Shown in pieces: positions 13,668-22,787 of a DNA stretch of 64,000 bases (the stretch's first letter is position 1; the number at the start of each line of letters is the position of its first letter). The DNA is from Crocodylus rhombifer (taxonomy: Eukaryota; Chordata; Crocodylia; Crocodylidae). The translations under genes were made by a program, and so were the position numbers. The DNA is taken from assembly GCA_038503035.1 (NCBI GenBank), contig JAVSML010024431.1:620001-684000 (forward strand), in the 5' to 3' direction. The notes beneath the pieces are model-generated. The model was not told where the DNA came from, ran no database searches, and worked only from the letters and a program-made list of their open reading frames with translations.

Positions 13668-13721
13668 TATGAACTCAAAAGGAAGCGTGTGTGAGAGGAT
13701 TTTTAAAATGATCTGTTTCAT
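13668..13721. repeat. 54-bp target-site duplication of CR1, copy 1
   Basis: This 54-base segment, starting tatgaactcaaaaggaagc, recurs at 17387-17440 with three mismatches. It abuts the CR1 3' end at 13722, and its partner abuts the 5' end, so it is read as the target-site duplication. Confidence 0.93.
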
Positions 13722-13805
13722 AGATTTCATAGACATTAGGGCTGGAAGGGACCTCGGGAGATCATCGAGTCCAGCCCCCTGCCCAAAGGGCAGGAAGTCA
13801 GCTGG

Positions 13806-14462
13806 GGTCATAGGATCCCAGCAAGATAAGCATCCAATTTACTCTTGAAGGTGTTCAATGTAGGTGCTTGAACCACCTCTGCTGGCAGACTGTTCCAGAC
13901 CTTGGGGGCTCGGACAGTAAAGAAATTCTTCCTTATGTCCAGCCTGAAACGGTCTTGCAGGAGTTTGTGACCGTTCGACCTAGTCATCCCTTGGGGTGCT
14001 CTGGTGAACAAACGTTCCCCCAGATCCTGGTGGTCACCCTTGATAAACTTATAGGTGGCCATCAGATCACCCCTGAGCCGGCACCACATTGGCCTTCTTC
14101 CAGTCTTCGGGCACTACACCAGAGCGCCAGGAGTTTTCAAAGATCCGTGCCAGGGGCTGGGCTATGATGCTCACCAGCTCCTTGAGTACCCTGGGGTGCA
14201 GGTTGTCAGGGCCAGCTGACTTGAAGGTATCCAGCTTCTCAAGGTGTTCCTTCACGAGGTCAGCATTTATGGAGGGTAGGGGATCCCCCTCACCCAGATT
14301 TCCCTGTCCCATAGCAGGCATGGGCATCCCATGTGACTGATGAAAGACTGACGCAAAGTACCTATTTAATAGGTTGGCTTTTTCCTGGGCGTCAGTTGTC
14401 AGTTGCCCCATCTGGTTTAGCAGGGGTCCAACATTGCCCTTGCTTTTCCTCCGGCTCCCCAC
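13806..14462 (-). pseudogene. CR1 ORF2 remnant with reverse-transcriptase deletion
   Basis: Two ORF2 pieces fused by deletion. The upstream piece (14081-14462) reads GSRRKSKGNVGPLLNQMG through SAGPDNLHPRVLKEL to WKKANVVP, the start of the reverse-transcriptase domain. The downstream piece (13806-14079) reads RLRGDLMATYKFIKGDH to the normal end DAYLAGIL. The other copy has an extra ~1,040 bp between these points, including YLDFKKAFD, PQGSVLGP and the FxDD site, so this copy cannot encode an active polymerase. The deletion is not a multiple of three, and the pieces are in different frames. The junction shares about one base between its ends. Confidence 0.92.
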
Positions 14463-15195
14463 ATATCTGAAAAGGACTTTTTGTTGTCCTTGATGCCTGA
14501 AGCTAGTTGGAGTTCAGTTGCAGCCTTGGCTTTCCTGGTTTGCTCCCTGCAGGACCGGACCAGCGCGGAGTAATCCTCCTTGGAAGTGAATCCCGTCCTC
14601 CATCCTTTGTAGGCTTTCCTTTTTAGCCGCAGGGGGTCCGCGAGGTCCCTGGAGAGCCAGGGGGGCTGCTGTGCCTTCTTGCTGCCTTTCCTCCGTGTTG
14701 GGATAGATTTAGCTTGTGCATTGAGTATCGCTTCCTTGAGAAGCAACCACTCTTCTTGAACTCCCATCTCCCTGGGGTCATGGTCCCTGAGGGCCTGACT
14801 GACTAGCCTCTTGAGCTTGTCAAAGTCGGCTTTTCTGAAGTCAAGGACTTCTGTGTTGCTGACTGACTTGCCAGCTTTACGGTGGATGGTGAAGGTGATC
14901 AGTTCGTGGTCGCTGTCACCCAGCTTCCCGTTGATCACTAGGTCTCCGATTAGGTCGTCCCCCATAGCCAGTACCAGGTTGAGCAGCGCTTTGCCTCTCA
15001 TTGGCCCACAGACTTCTTGAGTCGGGTAGAGGTCATCCACGCACGAGAGAGAGCTTTGTGACCGCTCGGATTTTGCTGAGTGATCTTCCCACGAGATGTC
15101 CGGGTAATTGAAGTCACCCATGACAACCAAGGTCCTGGAGCAAGCGGCCTCAGCCAGCTCCCGGGTGAACTCCTGGTCAAGCTCAGGACTTTGAG
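14463..15195 (-). pseudogene. CR1 ORF2 endonuclease C-terminal part and linker
   Basis: It continues the endonuclease in a second frame: VVMGDFNYPDISWEDH, then the catalytic block GDSDHELITF, followed by the linker to the reverse transcriptase (KADFDKLKRLV, WLSRDLADPLRLKRKAYK, GIKDNKKSF). Near 14470 one base appears lost from a T-run (plus strand ctgaaaagga), so the normal KSFFRYVGSRR block is split and the frame ends shortly after. It lies between the endonuclease N-terminus and the deleted reverse-transcriptase region of the same CR1 copy. Confidence 0.88.
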
Positions 15196-15573
15196 TGGAG
15201 GTCTGTAGTGGACTCCCACCGTTGTGTCCCCTGTGCCGTATTCCCCACGAATTTTTACCCAGAGGGTCTCTAGCTGTCCATGCTGGTCGCCAACATCAGC
15301 TTGCAGGGACATATAGCTTTCCTTGACAGAGAGAGCTACACCCCCGCCCCTTTTGTCAACACGATCTGTCCTGTACAGTCTATAGCCCTCTATACCCGTG
15401 GTCCAGTCATGGGTGGAGTCCCACCAGGTCTCTGTTATCCCAATGACATCATATGTCTTTGCACTGAGCAGGGGGATGAGCTCGTCCTGCTTGTTGCCCA
15501 GGCTCCTGGCATTAGTGTACAGGCAGGCAAGTGTGCCCTTTGGGGCTCTTGCCTTGCCCACAGATTGTGCCAA
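14998..15573 (-). pseudogene. CR1 ORF2 endonuclease, N-terminal part, frameshifted
   Basis: The first part of the apurinic-type endonuclease of CR1 ORF2. Recognisable blocks are LYTNARSLGNKQDEL, DVIGITETWW, RGGGVAL and a VHYRPP block. Near 15190-15200 the frame shifts: after RPPLKVLS this frame becomes nonsense, while the next frame continues with PELDQEF and later VVMGDFNYP. The expected sequence is thus split by a single-base-type indel. The first codon of the open stretch is TTG, so no true initiator is identified. It starts 104 bp downstream of the ORF1 stop, the usual dicistronic CR1 arrangement. Confidence 0.88.
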
Positions 15574-15677
15574 GGCTGGGGCAGGGGTGGGCTCCCTTAA
15601 GTGCCTTGGTCCGCTGGCTTTGCAAGGGTCGCTCTGCAGGCCAGCAGTGGCAGTAGTCCCCCCATCCCCCAGTGGGC

Positions 15678-16934
15678 TTAGTTTAAAGCCCGGTGGAGCA
15701 GGTAAGCCAGCCTGGCTGAGAAGAGCCTCCTCCCCAGGGGAGAGAGGTGGAGGCCATCTCTTCCCAGCAGCTCGCTGCCTCTCTCTCCAAAGAGCAGGCT
15801 GTGGTCATGGAAGCCAAAGCCTTCCCGATGACACCAGCGCCGCAGTCTTTGATTCACTGCGTGGATTCTCCTTTCCCTCCTCAGCCCATAGCCCGAGACT
15901 GGGAGGATGGACGAAAACACCACCTGAGCTCCCAGACCCCTAAGCCCCACTCCCAACTCCCTGTAGCGCCTCATGACCTGGCTGGGGGTGCTCCGAGCCG
16001 TGTCATTGGTGCCCACGTGAATAAGGAGCATGGGGTAGTGGTCTGTGGGCTGGAGGAGGTGCGGGATCCTCTCCGCAATGTCTCGGATGCGGGCCCCCGG
16101 GAAGCAGCAGACTTCCCGGGCTAAGGGGTCGGGGCGGCAGATTGCCCCCTCAGTCCCCCACAGGATGGAGTCTCCCACAACAAACACCTTTCGCTTTGAC
16201 TTGGGGAGAGCGGGGGCAGTGGCTGCGGTTGAGCCTGGGTTGCCTGCGGGAGCCGGCAACTGAGCAGGCTCTGCCGGGGCTGCAAGAGGTGCGAACCTGT
16301 TGCTAAGCTCCGGCGAGGGAGGGGCCTTGGTGCGGCGGGCCTTGGGGCCCTTGACCACCTTGGTCCATGCCCCTGACTGGGCAGAGTGGGAGATCCCAGA
16401 GTCCTCCTTAGTCGTGGAGGGAGACGGTGCTCTCCCCTGCGGCTCCCGGGGGAGAAGGGCCTGGCAGTAGGAGTCTATCTCCTGCTCGCAGTCCTTGATG
16501 GCACGCAGTCTCTGGACTGTGGCCCGGAGCTCCTCCAGCTGGTGCGCCAGAGACCCCAGTAGGGAGCAGACCCTGCAAGGGGAGGTGGCCATGCTCCCGG
16601 GCCCCAGAGCCTGAAAAAGGGACAGGCAGCTCCCGCAGCCAAGAGCCAGGGGCTCCGTCTGCGTGGAGCCCGGAACCATGGGCTCCGTCTGGGTGGCCGT
16701 CTCTGAGGTGCACGATGGGGGGGCCGCAGAGCCCGAGGGGACCCTCGGGGTGTGGCGCGTGCCCATCCATGTCATGCCTCTGGTAGGCTGGCTACGGCTG
16801 GGGCTGGCTATGGCTGGGGGGGGTCGCAGGCAGGGTCTCGTGCCCTCCCGCGCCCTCCCCTGCGCGAACTCCGCACTAACTCGGGCACCTGTTTGCGCAG
16901 CCTGTTCGCGCGGGTCTCTGGGGGGCTGGGCCAA
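15678..16934 (-). CDS. CR1 ORF1 protein with SGNH esterase domain (open frame)
   Basis: ORF1 of the CR1 element, an RNA-binding/esterase-type accessory protein of retrotransposition. The open frame spans 418 codons and ends at 15678. Its first codon is TTG, and the first in-frame ATG is codon 54 (16775-16773), so the protein may be 365 residues. Using the 418-codon numbering: a C100-x2-C103 ... C120-x2-C123 knuckle, a probable coiled coil at about 124-160, a Pro/Ala-rich linker with SNRFAPL near 211-217, then an SGNH hydrolase domain. The esterase motifs are VVGDS (Ser256), a Gly in CCFPGA (280), HVGTND (Asn310) and DGLHLS (Asp393, His396), so all catalytic positions are intact. No stop or frameshift is visible, while the neighbouring ORF2 is broken. 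It is a transposon gene, not a host gene, and whether it is expressed is unknown. Confidence 0.88.
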   Translation of the reverse strand: MAQPPRDPREQAAQTGARVSAEFAQGRAREGTRPCLRPPPAIASPSRSQPTRGMTWMGTRHTPRVPSGSAAPPSCTSETATQTEPMVPGSTQTEPLALGCGSCLSLFQALGPGSMATSPCRVCSLLGSLAHQLEELRATVQRLRAIKDCEQEIDSYCQALLPREPQGRAPSPSTTKEDSGISHSAQSGAWTKVVKGPKARRTKAPPSPELSNRFAPLAAPAEPAQLPAPAGNPGSTAATAPALPKSKRKVFVVGDSILWGTEGAICRPDPLAREVCCFPGARIRDIAERIPHLLQPTDHYPMLLIHVGTNDTARSTPSQVMRRYRELGVGLRGLGAQVVFSSILPVSGYGLRRERRIHAVNQRLRRWCHREGFGFHDHSLLFGERGSELLGRDGLHLSPLGRRLFSARLAYLLHRALN

Positions 16935-17386
16935 GTAGGGGCCTGGGCGGGGGCTTGACCCGGCCCGGCACCAGGCAGCGGCCTCCTCCCAGCAAGCGAG
17001 GAGTTAACCCCTTCCCACCATGAGCCCGCTTACCTCCGGCTGTGCTGGGGGTCGGCAGGGGGCTCGGCGGCTGCTAAGGGGGTGTCTGGGGGGCTTCGGG
17101 GGAGCGGGGGCACAGCGGGCTTCACCCACGTGTCTCTCACCGTTCCGGAACCTACCTGAGTGTTTGTTTTTTTTTCCCCCCTGTTTGGCGGGCCCTTTTA
17201 AACTACACGCATGCTCAGTGGGCCCTGCCCTACAGGAGGGGGACTGGTGAGTACCCCACTCCTTCTCTTGTCACTCCCTGGGGGGCTGGGCGAAGTAGGG
17301 GCCTGGGCGGGGGCTTGACCCAGCCCTGCACCAGGCAGCGGCCTCCTCCCAGGGAGCGAGGAGTTAACCCCTTCCCACCATGAGCC
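16919..17386 (-). promoter_or_regulatory. CR1 5' leader with a 360-bp-spaced duplication
   Basis: The segment 16921-17026 recurs at 17281-17386, exactly 360 bp further, with only a handful of differences (for example gccaagtagg versus gcgaagtagg). Both copies end at cttcccaccatgagcc. The element therefore begins with one complete unit plus a partial second unit, like the monomer arrays seen at the 5' ends of some LINEs. The interval is CpG-rich. Promoter function is inferred from position, not shown. Confidence 0.8.
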
Positions 17387-17440
17387 TATGAACTCAATAG
17401 GAAGCATGTGTGAGAGGATTTTTAAAATCATCTGTTTCAT
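17387..17440. repeat. 54-bp target-site duplication of CR1, copy 2
   Basis: Partner of 13668-13721. Differences are seen at three positions only (A/T, G/A, G/C). Confidence 0.93.
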
Positions 17441-17463
17441 CCCCCAAATTCCATATAGTCAGT

Positions 17464-17936
17464 GGGTGCATTTAAATGAGATGCTTTACTGCAGCTGACT
17501 AATTAGCTCTGCAGTAAAGTGTCACTGTCTACGCATGTGCCCCTGTTAGGCTGCCGTAAACTAATTAGCTCTCATAGGATAGTGCATGTGCTGTGTGGTA
17601 CTATCCTACAGTGGAGTTATTTATTCCTCTGCAACACACACGTAGACTGTGACTGGGCCTGGCTGGGGCATGAGGTTGCTTCAGTGTGGGGGCTGCCTGC
17701 CAGCTAGTCTCACACTGTAGCACACTTGTGCCCCAGCCAGCCCCTCTGCAATATGTTGAGTCAGGGAGGAGCAGCTTTAGGGTGTCAAGCTGACCTCCAG
17801 GGCCCCCTGCCTTGGCCCCAGCTCAATGTGCTACAGTCCCAGGCACACCTGTAACTGTGCTTGGGAGCAATAAAACTCCAGCTTGAACTGTGCTAGAGTT
17901 TACTGTGTTGAATTAATATCATGCATAGATACACCC
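17464..17936. mobile_element. Harbinger-like MITE, copy 1
   Basis: The left end is gggtgcattt. The right end atacaccc reverse-complements to gggtgtat. The triplet agt flanks both sides (17461-17463 and 17937-17939). Internal words, such as gtgccccagccagcccctct near 17730, recur in the element at 19792. Terminal GGGTGCATC and a 3-bp duplication suggest a PIF/Harbinger-type MITE, though the triplet is not the usual TWA. Confidence 0.62.
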
Positions 17937-17940
17937 AGTT

Positions 17941-19042
17941 TGAACAAACACTAATGAGAAGGAGTGCCATGACCATTATAACTTCTTATGTAGTTCTATG
18001 CCTAGTAGCAAAATGGTAACAAACAGGGATTTGTTACTGCCGTTTCCCTTGTTTCAGTGAGTTGGCATAAAAAAAAGCTCTGTTGCAAATTTTTTAGCAA
18101 CTCCTAGCACTGCTCAAAGATGCTGTAACACTTAAGTCCTACTGGACTCTTACTGGGGTAGGGAATGGGGAGGGGAGAGAATTTTGCCTAGGGGATGAAG
18201 TTACTGAAGTGAACAAAATTTACCAGATTTGTTTAGTCATTGTTTTGCCTGTTGGGCGAGATCAGAAGAGATGGGGAAATCCACATCAAATCAGAGGATG
18301 TGCAAATCAGAGGATGTGGTATATTTGGGATTGGTTCATCAAACATGGAATGCCGCTCTTGGGTCGGGAGTGATTCATTCATGTTTTATCCTAAAACTAA
18401 CACAAAATGTGTAAATCTTGCTAGGCTGTATTGCTCTGCCTGGGATGCAGATTCTGAATTTGCATTGCAGATTGGATCTAGAACCATAGAAATGCCTTGC
18501 AACAAAATGTAGATGAATGTGAAAGAATGATAATCACAGGATGGCATCTCATCTGTAAACATATTCAGTGCATCCATCTGATCTGATTCCTGAAAAGGTG
18601 GTGATGACCTAACTTCCCTCCCCCCCATATTCCATAGCAGCATGTTTCGGTTGCACCTGCAGTCACAAAATGCCCTGTCCCCAGTGCTCTGCTTGGGGAG
18701 GAAGCAGGGGGTTATGTGGAAAAGATAATGCAGGACAGAGCAGTATTGTTGTTGTTTGGAAAAAAAAAAAAAAAAAGATTCAGTGAAGTGTCAGGGGCTA
18801 CTGGAAAGTATATGTAGGGTTTGTGAGGAAAGGGTGGAATGAATATGATCTTTTGCATGATCTCCCCCCAAACTATTGTTTTGTCTCTCTCATCCTACAG
18901 CACATACTCATAAGCTTTTCTGTGGAAATAATTTCAAACCTGGAATTATAATTTATATCAAACCCTACAAAGAAGCAAAGACAAAGAAACTAAAGACCAC
19001 ATTACAGACTCAAACCTCTGTTTACTCCGAGTTTATATTCTG
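17941..19042. other. Intronic sequence with an A-run
   Basis: No gene seen. There is a 17-base A tract at 18760-18776. It is too short and isolated to show a retrocopy tail, because no recognisable body precedes it. Confidence 0.45.
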
Positions 19043-19045
19043 TGC

Positions 19046-19165
19046 ACGCAAGGTTCTTTGGGTAAATCCGGTATCTTTTATTAGAACAACTCAACTAGTA
19101 GGAAAAATTCTTCTTAACAAGCTTTGGGGCACAAACACCCTTCATCAGGCTGAGGAAGCATCTGC
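19046..19165 (+). repeat. Dispersed palindromic repeat family, second copy
   Basis: Shares ggttctttgggtaaatc, tcttttattaga, a caactc...taggaaaaattctt block, then aagctttggggcacaaacac and ttcatcagg with the 2282 and 47872 copies and their extended consensus. Only one arm is present. Confidence 0.72.
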
Positions 19166-19791
19166 AAAAGTCCCTGTGTACTCTGTGCACACACAATATA
19201 CCACTGCATTGTTAGGTGTGGCTGAAACTTTTATGAAGCGGACACAAGCAAGGCTAGAGTTGCTGTCTATCGTATTAGATTAGTAATGCTTCTGAATCTG
19301 CTTGTTTTCACTTCCGTGCTCTATAGAGAACTTATTTTCTACCTGTATATTAGCCTGTGAGTCTGTTAGTAGAAGGCATAGATGTAATTTCTTTTGTTAT
19401 ACAAGTATTTGCGTGCTTATAGTGACCAGAGCAAAAAGAGGCATTTGAGCATTTAATGGTCTTTACTCACATGACTTATAAGTGTTGGAAGCTATCATGT
19501 CTTTTTTCCCTTGTTGCTACTCCTCTTTCCTGGCATATATGAGGACGCAACATATACGCCCATTCTAAGTGTGGACTTTTGCCAGTCCGGCTGCTAACAC
19601 TTTGACCTGAATCATATTGGTTTTATACTCTTAGGTTTGGCCTGCTTGCTTGAAATGCTATCTAAACCTTAACCACTGGTATATATTTAATTTACAGTAT
19701 GTTGTAGTTTGATTATATCTGTGTAGATGAAGGATAAAGAGTTTTGAAGAAATCATCCGAATATGCTGGTGTGTATGTAAATACACACATA

Positions 19792-20267
19792 CTGGATGTA
19801 TCTACACATGCGCTTAACTAGGCGGTAGATTAATATGCTGCTGTGTAAAGCATCACAGTCTACACATGCAACACTATTAGACCACAGCAAACTAATATCA
19901 ACAGCATAAGATACTACTGTTGAGAACAACATTTTCTTGCAGCAGTGAAAATAACTGTGCCTAAATGCTGACCCTGGTGTAAATTATGCCAAGGAAGCAG
20001 GGAGCCAGACCCCTGCCTCTCCCCTAGCCACATGGCTGTGCTATTTGGGCAGTCTTGTGCCCCAGTCAGCCCCTCTGTTGCTCGACAACTCATAGACCCC
20101 AGGTTAATTTCCCCTACCTCCCCTCGCCACCCAGGACTACTCCTCTCTGGCTCAAATCACTGGTCCTGGGCATGCATGTAGATTATGTGCCTGGGAACTG
20201 TTAGCTCCAGTGAAAACTGCGCAGGATGTCATTGCACCACACTGATTGCACATGTAGATGCATTCAG
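19792..20267. mobile_element. Harbinger-like or TA-target MITE, copy 2
   Basis: The left end is ctggatgtatctacacatgc. The right end, reverse-complemented, is ctgaatgcatctacatgtgc, an inverted repeat of about 20 bp. It may be flanked by TA on both sides. Internal similarity to 17464-17936 (gtgccccagtcagcccctct near 20055) makes it the same family. The superfamily is uncertain because flank readings differ between copies. Confidence 0.68.
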
Positions 20268-20269
20268 TA

Positions 20270-21198
20270 GGTTTCAACATTAAGCATATACTCTGGCTTA
20301 AGAATACATATTCACAATTAATTGAAAATTTAGTATGTTTGTATTTGACTCGTACGTAATATTGTCCATATTGCACAGAGACTCTATCAAGCTGTTTTTA
20401 GTGGGAAATTGAAAAAAAAATTAAATCTTTCAAATCTTTTAGGTTACTTGTTTAGAAATGTAGTCTAGATGTTTTTAGTTCAGCTACACAAATCTTATCT
20501 GCAAATCATAGTTGCCCAGGGGTATAATTACCAGTGAAATCTTCAAATAATTAGCCAAAGGTAGCTCGGCAAAACGATCGTGTTGAGCAACTCTTAGTTT
20601 GTGTCCATAAATGTTTTGTAAACCTTTCATCCGTAGCAGAAGAGGAAGGGAAGAATTAGTTACTAATGAGAAAAAGTCCGGGTTTGATAGAGTCACCACC
20701 TTGATATGCAAGTGTTTTGCTAAATGTGGTTATTCATTTAATTGCAGGTTTTAATATTCTAGGTGGAATAAGCTGCAACACATGAAAAACTAATATATGT
20801 GCAGTGACAATACAGTTCTTGTATGTAAAATATCTTCTCTGAAGTAATACTCCTGGGAGTTTTGTTTTAATGACATACTTGATCACAGAGATAACAGGCC
20901 GCACTGTTTGCACATCATGGATCCCTGAAAAGAATGACAATATACTTAATGGCTTGTTAGTCAGCAATTACAGAGCTGTAATCTATTGTGTAGTTTGTTA
21001 ACAAAATCATAGGCCTCCCTGACCTACATGAGATCTGTTTGTTCAACATGCCCTATTCTGGAGTCTTTGTATGCAGAGTGTACACTGAAGGCTGTGGAGG
21101 ATCTTGTCAAGCTTTATATGGTAATTTGTTCTGACAGAGCTGATACCTGAAATAGAGGCATGGCAGTCATGTGCATTATTAACAGTCATTATGTTTAG
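20270..21198. other. Intronic sequence, nothing recognised
   Basis: AT-rich and non-coding. No element ends or exons are seen. Confidence 0.45.
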
Positions 21199-21412
21199 AG
21201 AGAGGCAGTTAGCCATGCTAGCCTAAAATTAGGCCAAAGGCAGGGCATGTTGTAACCTTGTAGACTGGCTCGTTTAGGGAGGCATAAACTTCTGTAGCCT
21301 ACAGCCTACTTTGTCAGATGCCTTTCATACCATTTGCTGAAGCAGGCTTAGCTTACAAAAGCTCATGCCTCTCTGTATGAGTTAGTTTGCAAGGTTCCAG
21401 TCTGCCCTTCCT
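21199..21412. repeat. Sauropsid dispersed repeat (tagcctacagcctacttt motif)
   Basis: Contains degenerate forms of a widespread sauropsid repeat: a gccatgctagcct start, cttctgtagcctacagccta, ttgtcagatgcctttcat, and then an inverted-type segment, gcttacaaaagctcatgcc. The layout resembles the palindromic family at 47872. The family name is not certain. Confidence 0.55.
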
Positions 21413-21450
21413 TTAGCTGTTATGTTTATATATGATGAGGACCTGATCAC

Positions 21451-22779
21451 CAGGGATCCTGGTTTAAAAATCCCCAATCCTCTGATAAAAGATCCAAAAT
21501 TTTTTGATTCAGAAACCCAAAATCCATGTTTTCCCTCAATTAAGATGAAACACCACTAATATATATATAGTTTCACGCAATGTTTTATTGATATATTTAC
21601 AATTTTAAAGCCGTTTGGAAGCCTACCAGTGCCTCAAACATTACAATAAAATAAATTCTAAATACTTATATATTTTGGCATTTGATGTTGTGTTTTTATC
21701 ATGGAAAATCAGAGCTCCCCCTTCCTCCTTTGCTCACCAGGTCACTGGTCCAGCGACAACTGTCTCTTCTCTCCCTTCGCTCCTCCCGTGCTTTGTGGTC
21801 CTGAGCAGCCCTGATATGCCTGTGCCCTGTCCTTACCCATGCTGTTGTCCCCCACTCCCAACTCACAGCCTCCCCCATCCTCACCGGGGCCTCTCACTCC
21901 TAACCCCCAGCCCACTGACCGGCCCCCCTCCCCCCCAGCCCTGCCAGAGGGGGCCCCAAAGTGCCAGGGCTCTGGGGCCCAGCAGCTGCATCCTGCCCAC
22001 TCCCTGCCCTGTGGGTGTCAGCCGCAGCCAGCCAGCAGCACCTGAGCTCCAGATGCCATGCATGGGAGGTGGCGGTTGCTGTGGCTGGAGTGGAGTGCAG
22101 AGCTTGCCCCCCGCACAGGTGGCACAGCTGGAGCAGAGTTGAGCAGAGCCCATGGGGGCAGGGGAGGATGCAGCTGCCTGCTGTGGGGTTTGGGGCTCCC
22201 TGCCTTGTTGCCCTCCCCCCAGGGGCCACCACCACTGCTGCTTGGACCCCCATGCCTACGAGGCAGCAGAGAAGGTGGTGGCAATGGCACCTGCTGTACA
22301 CATGACCCCTCTCCGAGGGGGTGTGCAGTGGTGGAGAGTTGGTCCCCCTGCCAGCCCCTGCTTCCCCTCCGGGGTGAGCTGCCTGTGGCTCTGTCTTGCT
22401 CCCTGGCTGGGCACTGAGGCCGTGCATTCCCACCTGGCCCCGGTCCCCACCCTGGCTGGGCAGCACCCTAGCCGCCAACTCTGTCCCACTCTCTTCTTCA
22501 CTGTGGCCACCTCAGTTTGCCCCCCCTCATTCTTATGTCACCTGTGCCCCACAGAGACTTACTTGCAGGCAGCTGGGGGAGCTGCTATCCACTGCTGCCT
22601 GGCTGTATTGCTGGCCACATGCATGTGTGTGTGCACACACGTGCATCTGGCAGCCCCTGCGCCCCAGCCCCAAACAGCCCCTTCCAGGCTGGAATTCTGC
22701 CAGCCTGCAACATTTTTCTCTCTCTTTCAAGGGACAAAATCTGCATTTTTCCACGGCAAATGGAAACCCTGGATTCCTG
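21451..22779 (+). mobile_element. hAT-type non-autonomous element, family A copy 1
   Basis: The left end is cagggatcctggttt. The right end, reverse-complemented, is caggaatccagggttt. Flanking 8-mers ctgatcac (21443-21450) and ctgatcat (22780-22787) match at 7 of 8 bases, the hAT signature. After an AT-rich head (about 21570-21720: tttggaagcctaccagtgcc, tcatggaaaatcagagctcc) comes a long GC-rich core. The core gives overlapping open frames in several registers, including a 301-codon frame at 22152-23057 that starts inside the element and runs past its right end. No transposase is present. Confidence 0.85.
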
Positions 22780-22787
22780 CTGATCAT

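Larger units (their letters stand above)
13722..17386 (-). mobile_element. CR1 LINE with both ends, internally deleted
   Basis: A minus-strand CR1 with a 5' leader, ORF1, broken ORF2 and 3' UTR. The 3' end (plus-strand agatttcatagacattaggg at 13722) and the 5' end at 17386 are bracketed by a 54-bp direct repeat, which defines both boundaries. Relative to the copy at 10280-11825 it lacks about 1.04 kb of ORF2 at a junction at 14079-14081. The region 15600-17390 is CpG-rich, unlike the surrounding intron, as expected for LINE promoter and ORF1 sequence. The target carries ctgtttcat, which pairs with the element's ATGAAA-type tail. This fits target-primed reverse transcription with terminal microhomology. 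Confidence 0.95.

Noticed and set aside
15398..15943. 181-codon plus-strand open frame
   Set aside because: It is antisense to the CR1 ORF1/ORF2 junction and follows from high GC content.
15600..17390. CpG-rich region as a host promoter/CpG island
   Set aside because: It coincides exactly with the CR1 leader and ORF1 and ends at the target duplication, so it belongs to the transposon.
18760..18776. A17 tract as a processed-pseudogene tail
   Set aside because: No coding or known repeat body precedes it and no flanking duplication is visible. The A20 at 48378 was rejected for the same reason.
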